A DNA stretch of 64,000 nucleotides from Nitrobacter sp039808345 (GCF_047824785.1 NZ_CP181167.1:3596001-3660000); one strand, 5' to 3'. Shown: positions 18,086 to 26,120, numbered from the stretch's first letter. Notes: generated by a model from the sequence alone, not told the origin. A program made the numbers and translations.

Positions 18086-18336
18086 CGAGATCAGCGCTGC
18101 GCATAGTTCGCGCAGTCCAACGGGGTTTGCAGGAAGGATCGAAGAGATGGCCTGACAGTCGAACGGCGTTCGGAAATCCCGATCAAAAAAATGGCACATT
18201 CGCTGCCGGCATGCTTATGGGGCTCTGAACGTGCGGATATCCATCTTGGCCATGGGCTTGCTCATGAGACCGTATACGTTGACGCAGACTGTTCAGAATG
18301 CCGTAAAATCCTCTTGCAGACGGGGCGGGCCATACG
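18086..18336 (+). ncRNA. Predicted bridge RNA region of the IS1111 element
   Basis: Known: IS110-family elements encode a structured bridge RNA whose loops pair with target and donor DNA; in IS1111-group members it lies in the long non-coding right end. Seen: 250 bp without a convincing gene separate the transposase stop from the right end, while the left end is only 73 bp. Inference: the RNA is here. I did not fold it or locate guide loops. Confidence 0.5.
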
Positions 18337-18679
18337 TTTTTTTGAGCAGACGGTTCTCCAGCGTCAGATCGGCAACCGCCTCTTTCAAGGCACGGGTCTC
18401 ACGGCGCAGGTCCTGAACTTCACCGGTCGTCGCAGCACGAGCCGTGTCGCCAGCCAGCCGCCGTTTGCCGGCTTCCAGGAATTCCTTCGACCAGGTGTAG
18501 TAGAGGCTCTGGGCTATCCCTTCCTTGCGGCACAGCTCGGCGATGCTGTCTTCGCCCCGAAGCCCATCCAGCACGATCCGGATTTTGTCCTCTGATGAAA
18601 AGTGCCGCCGCGTCGCACGGCGGATATCTTTGACTACGTGTTCGGCGGAGCGTTTGCCGCCAGTCGACTTCGTGCTCAT
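18337..18679 (-). pseudogene. IS3-family OrfA cut by the IS1111 insertion (copy 1)
   Basis: The product begins MSTKSTGGKRSAEHVVKDIRR. It has the OrfA helix-turn-helix (FSSEDKIRIVLDGLRGEDSIAELCRKEGIAQSLYYTWSKEF) and coiled coil (EVQDLRRETRALKEAVADLTLENRLLKK). The last eight residues of the native protein are replaced by read-through into IS1111, ending at a stop at 18293. The A7 slippery run (CTCAAAAAAA) at the insertion point is where IS3 elements frameshift into orfB. Confidence 0.85.
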
Positions 18680-18762
18680 GTTCGTTCCTTCGTCTGCGAC
18701 GAGAACCGAACACTCCTTAGATCACACCATCAATTCTGTGCCATAGGCGCTGATCCCGGACA

Positions 18763-18857
18763 GGCCCGAACCTCCGGTGAAAACTTGTTCGTCGTCTTGC
18801 TTGTCATGGCTCCATCCTCTCAGGAGTTGGAGCCTCCGGCAAACCCGGGGCGGTTCA
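18763..18857 (-). mobile_element. 95-bp remnant of the IS407-type element
   Basis: Reverse complement of 6877-6971, with no mismatch seen: inverted repeat, leader and first 15 codons of orfA. It begins directly at the right end of the nested IS3 element, so that element (or a deletion starting at it) removed the rest. The other side of the nested element (before 15898) is not IS407 sequence. Confidence 0.85.
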
Positions 18858-18897
18858 CTGCCAGGCGCAATGATCGGCGGGGTTTGTCATTCAAGGC

Positions 18898-19239
18898 TCA
18901 GGTGAATTCACGCACGGCGCTGCGATCCATCTGCCGATCTTTCCATGCGACACCCCAATCCCTCGTCAAGTCGCGGATGTCGGGGACTTCGGTGGCGACC
19001 TGTTTGATAATTGGCCGCCATTTCTTAATCGTGGCGGGCGAAAGCTGACTCTTTTCGGCGTAATCGTCGAACACGCGTAGCAAGGCAAACTTGTCCTTCG
19101 ATCCCTTCTTGCCCATTTCCAGCACTGGAAATCGATCGCCATCCGGATCGGGGCGATAGTCGCCTGCTTTCATCCGATCAAGTTGTTCAAGGGCCTGCAA
19201 TACGGCTTTGCCGACATGTGTACCGCCGTTGTGTACCAA
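18898..19239 (-). pseudogene. N-terminal fragment of a tyrosine recombinase (integrase)
   Basis: The 113 residues contain the core-binding (SAM-like) domain pattern FALLRVFDDYAEKSQLSPATIKKWRPIIKQVATEV...RDWGVAWKDRQM, seen in phage-type integrases after the AlpA/Arm region. The catalytic R-H-R-Y domain is absent because the sequence stops near the IS407 remnant. The start is uncertain. It points away from the tRNA-Ser-like site at 19303, which is the usual layout for an integrase beside its attachment site. Confidence 0.55.
19218..19237. repeat. Paired GTGTACC repeats next to att-like site 1
   Basis: GTGTACC occurs at 19218 and 19231, a 13-bp period. The same pair with the same spacing is at 36668 and 36681, also close to a tRNA-Ser-like site. 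These may be arm-type integrase binding sites or part of an attachment core. No other evidence. Confidence 0.4.
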
Positions 19240-19302
19240 TCGGCGGTTTAGAAGTCCTTACAACTCAATAGTTTGAGCGTTTTCAGGTGCTTGAGAGGTC
19301 GA

Positions 19303-19328
19303 TGGCGGAGAGGGAGGGATTCGAACCT
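19303..19328 (-). other. tRNA-Ser 3'-end-like sequence, probable attachment site 1
   Basis: On the minus strand the sequence reads GGTTCGAATCCCTCCCTCTC-CGCCA, the T-loop and acceptor end of a bacterial tRNA-Ser. The rest of the tRNA is absent. Integrases often leave such a tRNA end as an att repeat. The 20 bp from 19303 recur exactly at 36587-36606. Confidence 0.65.
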
Positions 19329-19531
19329 CGCTACGTTGGACTCCACGAACGTACGATCGCAAGTTCAATAAAGATTTCTCAGAAACCACTGGCATTGTTG
19401 GGTGATTGGAGCGTTACTGTCGGCGCGTTGAGTGCCCTTTTCGACCACTTAATGGCCTGCCCCGCCGGTGTGTTGCCGTGACGGGGCTTCGGTGGTGACA
19501 GCGATGATGCTGCCACGACCGGAGACGTCAC

Positions 19532-19942
19532 ATGGCCAAAACACAATCCCGCAAAGCCGCACCTCGATCAGCGATGGCGACCAAGCGCACAAAGTCCGCG
19601 CACCCTTCCTTGACCAGAACCGCCAAAGCTGTATCGGTCAAGAAGATCAACTCAGCACCAGCCCGATCGTTGGATCGGCCGGTGCGGCATCGCAGTGGCA
19701 GCAAGCAAGCCCTGGTCATCGAGATGCTGATGAAGCCTGAGGGTACAACGATCGGCGACATCATGAAGGCCACGGATTGGCAGCAGCATTCAGTGCGCGG
19801 CTTCTTCGCTGGCATCATCCGAAAGAAGCTCAAGCTGACGTTGATATCGAAAGCTGCTGAAGCCGGTCGGATCTACAAAATATCTGGCGACACCGCATCT
19901 ACCGCTTCCACCGAATCGACGTCAAACAATACTGCGGCCTGA
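19532..19942 (+). CDS. DUF3489 domain protein (module copy 1)
   Basis: A 136-residue protein with a basic, Ala/Lys/Ser-rich N-terminal half (MAKTQSRKAAPRSAMATKRT). A C-terminal DUF3489 winged-helix-like domain follows: ALVIEMLMKPEGTTIGDIMKATDWQQHSVRGFFAGIIRKKL...GRIYKI. The fold suggests DNA binding. It opens a three-gene set with DUF2924 and a serine recombinase that I know from many rhizobial genomes; the function of the set is not established. ATG follows GGAGACGTCAC. A paralogous copy is at 58776-59186. Confidence 0.85.
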   Translation: MAKTQSRKAAPRSAMATKRTKSAHPSLTRTAKAVSVKKINSAPARSLDRPVRHRSGSKQALVIEMLMKPEGTTIGDIMKATDWQQHSVRGFFAGIIRKKLKLTLISKAAEAGRIYKISGDTASTASTESTSNNTAA

Positions 19943-19946
19943 TGCC

Positions 19947-20459
19947 ATGGAGCGAAGGTCAGGCTCCCGAAAGCCTATCGGTCGAAGGCTGATGGGCTTG
20001 TCAATGGAAGACGAGATTGCGCATCTGCGCAGTCTCGATCTACTCAGCTTGCACGCTCGCTGGCAGAGTGTTGTTGGGCGCCCGGCCCCGGAACACCTGC
20101 CCAAGCATCTGCTGTTCGGCATCCTTGCCTATCGCATCCAGGCCGATGCACTTGGGGATCTCGATGCTGCGACGGTGCAACTTCTGAAGCGTGCGGCTAC
20201 CGTGCGGTCTTTGAGTGAGGTTTTGCCATTGGTATCGGCACAGGATCAGCGCAAGCAAGCCATGGTGCCCGGCACTGTTCTAACCCGGGAGTGGAACGGG
20301 CAACTTCATCGGGTGATGGCCGTCGAAGGCGGCTTCGCTTTTGAGGGCAAGACCTTCGACAGCCTGTCGGGGATTGCGTTCGCGATCACCGGCACAAACT
20401 GGAATGGACCGCGCTTTTTTGGTCTCCGTGCCGGAAACGGCAAGGGGGTACGAACATGA
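19947..20459 (+). CDS. DUF2924 domain protein (module copy 1)
   Basis: A 170-residue protein. DUF2924 is seen in LLSLHARWQSVVGRPAPEHLPKHLLFGILAYRIQADALGDLD and in the C-terminal GTVLTREWNGQLHRVMAVEGGFAFEGKTFDSLSGIAFAITGTNWNGPRFFGL. The C-terminal part resembles small DNA-binding beta modules found in recombinase-linked proteins. It follows the DUF3489 gene by 4 bp and overlaps the recombinase start by 4 bp (ATGA), so the three are one operon. ATG 19989 is an alternative start. Confidence 0.87.
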   Translation: MERRSGSRKPIGRRLMGLSMEDEIAHLRSLDLLSLHARWQSVVGRPAPEHLPKHLLFGILAYRIQADALGDLDAATVQLLKRAATVRSLSEVLPLVSAQDQRKQAMVPGTVLTREWNGQLHRVMAVEGGFAFEGKTFDSLSGIAFAITGTNWNGPRFFGLRAGNGKGVRT

Positions 20460-21189
20460 AGCCGGACGACAACCGTGTTGTCCGGTGCGCGATCTATACC
20501 AGGGTGTCTACGGACACCGGCCTTGATCAGGAGTTCAACTCGCTGGATGCCCAGTATGATGCATCCCAGGCCTATATCCGAAGTCAGGCGCATGCAGGCT
20601 GGTCGCTCGTCAAGGCGCGATATGATGATGGCGGCTTCTCTGGCGGATCCACCGATCGCCCTGCCCTGCAGCGGTTGCTGGCGGATGTCGCGGCCCGCCG
20701 GATCCACATCATCGTCGTCTATAAGGTGGACCGGCTGACCCGCTCTCTGGCTGACTTCGCCAAGCTGGTCGAACTGTTCGATGCCCATGGTGTGTCATTT
20801 GTCTCGGTGACCCAGCAGTTCAACACCACCACATCGATGGGACGGTTGACGCTGAACGTGCTTTTGTCCTTCGCGCAATTCGAGCGGGAAGTCACCTCGG
20901 AGCGCATCCGCGACAAGATTGCAGCCTCTAAACGCAAGGGGCTATGGGTCGGCGGCATGGTTCCTCTGGGTTATATCCTCAAGGATGGTCAGCTTCACAT
21001 TCACGAGGAAGAGGCCAATACCGTTCGTCTGATCTTTCAGCGCTATCTGGAACTCGGCAGCGTCAACCGCCTCGTCAAGGACCTGAAGGAGCGAGGCTTG
21101 AAGTCCAAGGTCCGGAAGCTGGCATCAGGCGGAACGCGAGGAGGTGTGCCGTTCACGCAGGGACCGTTGTTCTATATGCTGCGGAACCG
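20058..21189 (+). repeat. 1132-bp tract identical to 59302-60433
   Basis: This tract covers most of the DUF2924 gene and the first half of the recombinase. I see no mismatch to 59302-60433 (offset 39,244), and the translations agree in several frames. The flanks on both sides differ at roughly one base in ten. The sharp edges at 20058 and 21189 fit gene conversion. Confidence 0.8.
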
Positions 21190-22108
21190 GTTTTATCTGG
21201 GCGAGGTCAGGTTTAAGGGCGAGATTCTGCCTGGACCTCAGCCGGCCCTGCTCGACCGCACACTGTTTGAGGCCGTTCAGAAAAAGCTGACCGAACAGCG
21301 GTCCCACCACACGACGACCCGTATTCGATCCCGATCCCTCCTTGCAGGGCTGCTATTTGATGATGCAGGTCATCGGATGATCTTGACCTACGCCAGTCGA
21401 AACCGTGTTCGGCATCGCTATTACGTCTCTGCGCCCTGCATCCGGGGTCAAACGGATGAGCCGGTTGGCTCTGTGACCCGCGTGCCTGCGTCAGACATTG
21501 AAGCCTCGATCTCCAAGGCGGTCATGGCCAACACGGATGTCGATGAACCATCCTCGAACGAAACCTTGTCTCGAGAAGTGCTTGAGCGGTTCGTCATCCA
21601 GATTGAGGTTCGCAAGAACCAGTTGGCCATTCATCTAAGGTCTGGCGAAAACGATATCAAAGGGACGCAGGACGATCCAGATCCGGATGAATCTCGCGCG
21701 GTCGCTACGCGCATCATCGTCGTACCCTGGAAGAAGCCCTCAAGGCCAGCCCGAGAAATCTTGTTGCCGGCGAACACGCCAGAGCATCGCGCCAGGCCCA
21801 TGAAGGCCGAGCGCCGGTCGGCTCTGATCCGAGCGATCGGCCGCGGCCGCCTCTGGCTTCAGGAGATCGTCGACGGCCGCGAGACCATCGAAAGCCTTGC
21901 CGCCCGGCAACATTGCAGCACGCGACATATCAAGATGACGATCTCGCTCGCCTTCCTTGCACCGACGCTCGTAACAGCAGCCGTTGAAGGACGATTCCCG
22001 CGCGGAATTGGCGTTGCTGCCCTTCGCGATGCGCCGGCTGAATGGTCACAGCAGATGAGGCGGCTCGGATTGGCGCCCACAGGCACTCCCGGTTCTGCCA
22101 GCCGATAA
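20456..22108 (+). CDS. Large serine recombinase (module copy 1)
   Basis: A 550-residue site-specific recombinase. The resolvase domain has the nucleophile Ser18 in YTRVSTD, then YDDGGFSGGSTDRPALQRLL, YKVDRLTRSLADFAKL and the ER..D region SERIRDKIAASKRKGLWVGG. The Recombinase domain spans about 165-290 (PLGYILKDGQLHIHEEEANTVRLIF...GPLFYMLRNRFYLGEVRFKGE). The C-terminal part carries an HTH-like end (TIESLAARQHCSTRHIKMTISLAFLAP). It would integrate or excise DNA at paired att sites. Residues up to about 245 are encoded by DNA identical to the second copy; the remainder differs clearly. Confidence 0.93.
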   Translation: MKPDDNRVVRCAIYTRVSTDTGLDQEFNSLDAQYDASQAYIRSQAHAGWSLVKARYDDGGFSGGSTDRPALQRLLADVAARRIHIIVVYKVDRLTRSLADFAKLVELFDAHGVSFVSVTQQFNTTTSMGRLTLNVLLSFAQFEREVTSERIRDKIAASKRKGLWVGGMVPLGYILKDGQLHIHEEEANTVRLIFQRYLELGSVNRLVKDLKERGLKSKVRKLASGGTRGGVPFTQGPLFYMLRNRFYLGEVRFKGEILPGPQPALLDRTLFEAVQKKLTEQRSHHTTTRIRSRSLLAGLLFDDAGHRMILTYASRNRVRHRYYVSAPCIRGQTDEPVGSVTRVPASDIEASISKAVMANTDVDEPSSNETLSREVLERFVIQIEVRKNQLAIHLRSGENDIKGTQDDPDPDESRAVATRIIVVPWKKPSRPAREILLPANTPEHRARPMKAERRSALIRAIGRGRLWLQEIVDGRETIESLAARQHCSTRHIKMTISLAFLAPTLVTAAVEGRFPRGIGVAALRDAPAEWSQQMRRLGLAPTGTPGSASR

Positions 22109-22202
22109 CCCTGCCTTATCCTGTCAGCCAATTCCCAGGAACGGGAATTTGCGCCGCAGAGACAGCGCCCCAAAACCAGCCCAGACGGGTCACAGAGACA
22201 GC

Positions 22203-22408
22203 ACCTCAGCGAAGCCGACAAGCGTTGGATTCTTGAAGAGATGATACGGTCCGGTGCGAGCGGCAGCGAGATCTCGCGCCGCTACGGCATCGCTCCGCGC
22301 GTTCTGCGCCGATGGAAGCAGGACGTTGCCGCAGCGAAAGAGCTGGGCTTCGTCACTGTGCAGATCGCCGACGGAGCGACACCTGCGGCCGAGAGGGCCA
22401 TGCCATGA
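22203..22408 (+). pseudogene. IS66 TnpA, C-terminal part
   Basis: The frame reads SEADKRWILEEMIRSGASGSEISRRYGIAPRVLRRWKQDV, the helix-turn-helix of IS66 TnpA, then FVTVQIADGATPAAERAMP. The N-terminal part of the usual protein is absent and the frame continues upstream into recombinase-module DNA with no good start. Its stop overlaps the tnpB start (ATGCCATGA). A matching N-terminal piece is at 24482. Confidence 0.7.
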
Positions 22409-22764
22409 CGGCCTTGCTTCCTCCAAACGTAAAGGTGCACCTGGCTCTGGGCTACATCGATATGCGCAAAGGCATCGACGGTCTCGCGATGCTGGTGCAA
22501 GGCGTCCTGCACCAGGATCCATTTACCGGACATCTTTTTGTCTTCCGAGGTCGCACCAGGGCCAACCTTATCAAGATCATCTACTGGGATGGCACCGGCT
22601 TCTGCCTGTTCACAAAACGGCTCGAGCACGGCGTCTTTCTGTGGCCACCGAGCATTGCGCCTGGCGAAACGCTGTCGTTGACCTCGGCACAGCTATTGCT
22701 GCTGATCGAAGGTGTCGATTGGCGCGCGCCGGAGCAACGCTGGCGTCCGGCAATTGCCGGATGA
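22405..22764 (+). CDS. tnpB: IS66 accessory protein TnpB
   Basis: A 119-residue protein with the IS66 Orf2 signature: VKVHLALGYIDMRKGIDGLAMLVQ, DPFTGHLFVFRGRTRANLIKIIYWDGTGFCLFTKRLEHGVFLWP. It is needed for IS66 transposition; its biochemical role is unknown. The length is normal and the start ATG overlaps the tnpA stop. Confidence 0.93.
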   Translation: MTALLPPNVKVHLALGYIDMRKGIDGLAMLVQGVLHQDPFTGHLFVFRGRTRANLIKIIYWDGTGFCLFTKRLEHGVFLWPPSIAPGETLSLTSAQLLLLIEGVDWRAPEQRWRPAIAG

Positions 22765-22835
22765 TCTGCGACCGATTGACTCGATGATGCAAGAAATGCG
22801 GCGAGAACGGTGCGAGTCAGTTAGATTCTTCTCGT

Positions 22836-24377
22836 ATGAACGTCGATCTCGCCGCACTGCCCGACGACGTGGAGACGCTGCAAAAGCTGGTGCGTTCGCT
22901 TGTAGCCGAGCGCGTCAGCCTCAGCGAGGCGAAGGCCGAGATCGAACGGCTCAATCTCATCATCAAGAGGCTGCAGCGCAACCAGTACGGCCGCCGGGCT
23001 GAGCGGCTCGATGACGAGCAGTTGCAACTCGGCTTCGAAGACCTCAACGCCGATCTTGCGCACGTCGAAACTAGCCTTCCGCCTCCGCCAGCCGAGAGCC
23101 GTCCCCCGAGGCCCCAAAGCGAGCGCCCGAGCCTGCCGGTGCACTTGCCCCGCGAGGATGTCAGGCTCGATGTTGAGCATCAAACCTGCCCGTGTTGCGG
23201 CGGCATACTGCACCTGATCGGCGAAACGACGAGCGAGATGCTCGACCATGTACCGGCGCGGCTGCGGGTCATCCGAATCTGCCGGCCGCGCTATGGCTGT
23301 CGGGCCTGCGGGACTATCCATCAAGCGCCAGCACCAGAGCGGCCGATCGCCAAAGGGCTGGCCTCCCCGGCTCTGCTCTCCCATGTTCTGGTCTCCAAAT
23401 ACTGCGATCACCTCCCGCTTTACAGGCAGAGCCAGATCTTCGCCCGGCAGGGCGTCACGTTGGACCGCTCGACCTTGGCGAACTGGATCGGCGGCGCCTG
23501 CTGGTGGCTGGAGCCCCTTCAATCCAAGCTCGCTGAACACATCTTTGCATCGCAGAAACTGTTCGCCGACGACACGCCTATCCCGGTACTCGATCCCGGC
23601 CGCGGCCGCACCAAAACTGGCCGGTTGTGGGTGTACGCCCGCGATGACCGGCCTTGGAACGGACCGGATCCGCCAGCCGCGGTCTATCTCTACAGTCCGG
23701 ATCGCAAGGCTGAGCGTCCCGCTGCTCATCTGGCCAACTTCAGCGGCATCGTTCAGGTCGACGGTTATCCCGGGTTCGATCGGCTTCGCGACGGCGGCAC
23801 CATCCAGCTCGCAGCTTGTTGGGCTCACGCCAGGCGGAAGTTCTACGAGGTGCAGCAGGCGACCGCCTCGCCTGTCGCGACCGAAGCGCTGCGACGCGTC
23901 GCCGAGCTTTACGTGATCGAGGCCGCCATCCGCGGCCAGACCGCGGAAGCACGGCAAAGCATGCGTCGATCAAAGTCGTTGCCTCTGGTCACGGCGATGA
24001 AAGCATGGCTCGAAATGCAACTCGCCCAAATCCCGCCGCGCGGCGGGCTCGCCGATGCCACTCGCTATGCCCTAAGCCGCTGGGATGCTCTTTGCTGCTT
24101 CCTCAATGACGGCCGCATCGAGCTCGACACCAACACCGTCGAACGCGCCATTCGTCCGGTCACGCTCGGACGAAAGAACCACCTGTTCGCCGGATCAGAT
24201 GGCGGGGCTCAGCGCTGGGCCACAGTCTGCTCCCTCATCACCACGGCAAAGCTAAATGACGTCGAGCCCTTCACCTATCTCAAGGACATCCTTGAACGCA
24301 TGTCGGCAGGTCATCCCATGAGCCGGCTCGATCAGCTCTTGCCATGGAACTGGCGCCCGGCAACTATCCTCAACTAA
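22836..24377 (+). CDS. tnpC: IS66 transposase TnpC
   Basis: A 513-residue DDE transposase. The N-terminal coiled coil (VRSLVAERVSLSEAKAEIERLNLIIKRLQRNQYGRRAERL) is followed by a zinc-finger region (CPCCGGILHLIGE...CRPRYGCRACGTIHQAPAPE). The IS66 core follows with KLFADDTPIPVLDPGRGRTKTGRLWVYARDDRPW, VQVDGYPGFDRL, AACWAHARRKFYEV and TNTVERAIRPVTLGRKNHLFAGSDGGAQ carrying the D, D and E residues. It is complete. Confidence 0.94.
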   Translation: MNVDLAALPDDVETLQKLVRSLVAERVSLSEAKAEIERLNLIIKRLQRNQYGRRAERLDDEQLQLGFEDLNADLAHVETSLPPPPAESRPPRPQSERPSLPVHLPREDVRLDVEHQTCPCCGGILHLIGETTSEMLDHVPARLRVIRICRPRYGCRACGTIHQAPAPERPIAKGLASPALLSHVLVSKYCDHLPLYRQSQIFARQGVTLDRSTLANWIGGACWWLEPLQSKLAEHIFASQKLFADDTPIPVLDPGRGRTKTGRLWVYARDDRPWNGPDPPAAVYLYSPDRKAERPAAHLANFSGIVQVDGYPGFDRLRDGGTIQLAACWAHARRKFYEVQQATASPVATEALRRVAELYVIEAAIRGQTAEARQSMRRSKSLPLVTAMKAWLEMQLAQIPPRGGLADATRYALSRWDALCCFLNDGRIELDTNTVERAIRPVTLGRKNHLFAGSDGGAQRWATVCSLITTAKLNDVEPFTYLKDILERMSAGHPMSRLDQLLPWNWRPATILN

Positions 24378-24412
24378 GATGACGTGTCAGGAATAGACGC
24401 TTACTTTCAATG

Positions 24413-24649
24413 GTAAGCGTCCATTTCTCGCACCCTTGTTCGATCGTTAGCGACCCCGATCTGTTCCTGTCTTCAATCAGCATGACGCGCGAACATCGAG
24501 GGTGGAGATGTCAAGGCGAGGATTTTTGGCGGGCGCATCACGAGGCATGGACACGTAGCGACTTGAATCAACGTCAAGCGCAAGGCATTTCGCTCAAGGC
24601 GTTCATTGTTGCACATCGCCGACGGAGCGACGAGTTTCCCGGCGATTAA
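24413..24649 (+). pseudogene. Second IS66 remnant: left end and TnpA N-terminus
   Basis: A second IS66 terminal repeat, GTAAGCGTCC, starts at 24413, eight bases (TTTCAATG) after the end of the first element. ATG 24482 begins MTREHRGWRCQGEDFWRAHHEAWTRSDLNQRQ, the N-terminal part of an IS66 TnpA, which then loses similarity and stops at 24649. From there to 24908 I see no gene. Motifs such as GGCCACTTTTCAATGG and GGTGGAAATCAACACTCG resemble IS21-type ends, but this is weak. Confidence 0.65.
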
Positions 24650-24908
24650 CCAGCACGAGTGGGTTCAAACATTGGCCACTTTTCAATGGAAAAACCGCTC
24701 ACTCTCGGGCCAGTTTCTCGGTGGAAATCAACACTCGCATCCGGCCCTTAGCCAGTAGGCGTCCTTACGACAACCGGCCGAGCGCCTGCCACTGCAACAA
24801 CGCTTGAGTTTGACTTGCGGATGGGTATCGTTCCGGCCCTCTGCGAGTTCCCTCGGTGATGCGGCAGGTTGGCGGCCTGGCGAGACCTCGTGAAAATGGA
24901 GCGAGAGA

Positions 24909-26120
24909 GTGCGGGCAGGGCTTCGATACGGTATGACGGGCGTCATCGCCCTCGCGCTGGCGGCGGGCGGCTGGTACGCCGCCAGCGCCTCGTTGCCCGC
25001 GAAAATGGCCGATTACTTCAATGGGAAGGCCGACGAGGCACTCGAGAAGCCGGGAGAACCCGAGATCAAGGTCAAGGTGGCAATTGCAGAGACGCGCGAG
25101 GTGCCGATCGCCTTCACTTACACGGGCACCATTGTCGCGGAGGCGGACGCCCTGCTTCAGGCGCGAGTGACGGGTGTGGTGATGGACAGGCCCTTCCAGC
25201 CGGGTAGCCACGTCAGGAAGGGTCAGCTCCTGTTCCGAATCGACCCGCGGCCCTTCGAGGTCGCCCTTCAGGCAGCCAAGGCCCAGCAGGAGCAGGCGAA
25301 AGCTCAGCTCGAATTCGCCCAAGCCGAGGTCCACCGCACCAAGACGCTCGCCGGTAAGGGCTTCGCCACTGAGCAACGCCTTCAGCAGCTCCAAGCGAAC
25401 CACGCCGCGGCAGCGGCCCGCCTCCATGAGGCCGAAGCTATGATTTCCCGCCAGAATCTCAACCTCGACTTCGCCGCTGTGAATGCCCCTTTCGAGGGCC
25501 GGGCGAGCCTTTCGCAAATCAATGTCGGCGACCTCGTCACCGAAAACCAGACCGCCCTCGTCTCGGTGGTTCAGCTCGATCCGATCGACGTACAGATGGC
25601 GCTCTCGTCAGACGACTCCGAGGCCCTTCGCAGGGCCATGACGCAGGGTAGAGCTACCGTGACCATCCTCGACGACAAAGGCGAGCCTGTCCGCGAGGCC
25701 GAGGTTTACCAACTCGACAACCGCTTTGACCCCCGCACTGACCGGCGGCTTGTGCGGGCGAGCATCGCCAATTCCGATGAACGCTTTCTCCCCGGCCAGT
25801 TTGTTCGCGCGCAGATCCGAACGGGCACTGAGCGCAAGCTCCTCGTGCCGACGATTGCCCTCTCGGCGCAGCTTGCCCAGCAGATCGTGCACGTGGTGGA
25901 CGCGGATGGCAGGGTGCAGCAAAGATCCGTCACGACGGACGGCGTCTTTGGTGACAGCACGGCGATCGTCGCCGGCTTGTCCGGCGGCGAGCGTATCGTC
26001 GTCGACCATCTTCAGGAAATGCGCCAAGGCTTGAGGGTTGCCGTCCAAGAGGCAGGCGGTCCGGTGAGTAGCGAGGCAATCTCTATTTTGCCCGGCCGGA
26101 CCAAAGAGGCCCAGAACTGA
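24909..26120 (+). CDS. RND efflux periplasmic adaptor (membrane fusion) protein
   Basis: A 403-residue protein with an N-terminal signal/anchor (GMTGVIALALAAGGWYAASASLP). The lipoyl half-motifs (TYTGTIVAEADALLQARVTGVV...PGSHVRKGQLLFRIDPRPF) flank an alpha hairpin (LQAAKAQQEQAKAQLEFAQAEVHRTKTL...RLQQLQANHAAAAARLHEAEAM), with a second lipoyl half at LDFAAVNAPFEGRASLSQINVGDLV. The beta-barrel and membrane-proximal parts follow. It bridges the inner-membrane pump to an outer-membrane channel. GTG 24909 has GGAG upstream; ATG 24933 is an alternative. The pump gene follows by 23 bp. Confidence 0.92.
   Translation: MRAGLRYGMTGVIALALAAGGWYAASASLPAKMADYFNGKADEALEKPGEPEIKVKVAIAETREVPIAFTYTGTIVAEADALLQARVTGVVMDRPFQPGSHVRKGQLLFRIDPRPFEVALQAAKAQQEQAKAQLEFAQAEVHRTKTLAGKGFATEQRLQQLQANHAAAAARLHEAEAMISRQNLNLDFAAVNAPFEGRASLSQINVGDLVTENQTALVSVVQLDPIDVQMALSSDDSEALRRAMTQGRATVTILDDKGEPVREAEVYQLDNRFDPRTDRRLVRASIANSDERFLPGQFVRAQIRTGTERKLLVPTIALSAQLAQQIVHVVDADGRVQQRSVTTDGVFGDSTAIVAGLSGGERIVVDHLQEMRQGLRVAVQEAGGPVSSEAISILPGRTKEAQN

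Larger units (their letters stand above)
16978..18336 (+). mobile_element. IS110-family, IS1111-group element (copy 1)
   Basis: Subterminal inverted repeats ATGGCCCGTCCC (16985-16996) and GGGGCGGGCCAT (18322-18333) lie 7 bp and 3 bp from the element ends, the spacing known for the IS1111 group. Removing 16978-18336 restores GATCATGC-TTTTTTT, exactly the intact orfA/orfB junction of the IS3 host (LLKKSMIADGGDDE, stop). Length 1359 bp. It encodes one transposase and a 250-bp non-coding right end. Identical, with no difference seen, to 52856-54214. Confidence 0.87.
15898..18762 (-). mobile_element. IS3-family element interrupted by an IS1111-group element (copy 1)
   Basis: The ends are TGTCCGTCGTCAGAACATTT at 15898 and, read inward from 18762, TGTCCGGGATCAGCGCCTAT; both share TGTCCG and TCAG. 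OrfA is at the right and orfB at the left, both on the minus strand, and an IS1111-type element sits between them. A second copy lies at 51776-54640, exactly 35,878 bp away. I count about 12 differences between copies, all in the IS3 parts. No target duplication flanks either copy. The right end cuts into a fragment of the IS407-type element. Confidence 0.88.
22203..24404 (+). mobile_element. IS66-family element, left end missing
   Basis: TnpA (5' truncated), TnpB and TnpC occur in order. The right end is the IS66 inverted repeat GTAAGCGTCTATTCCTGACA read from 24404. The left boundary is taken where sequence shared with the second recombinase module ends (about 22203); no left repeat is present there. 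The IS66 insertion or a later deletion removed the 3' part of the recombinase module, including the terminator that copy 2 still has. Confidence 0.75.

Noticed and set aside
19303..19328. Complete tRNA-Ser gene
   Set aside because: Only the T-loop and acceptor end are present; no anticodon or D arm can be found upstream on the minus strand.
22821..23957. Minus-strand 378-codon frame
   Set aside because: Antisense of IS66 tnpC in GC-rich DNA.
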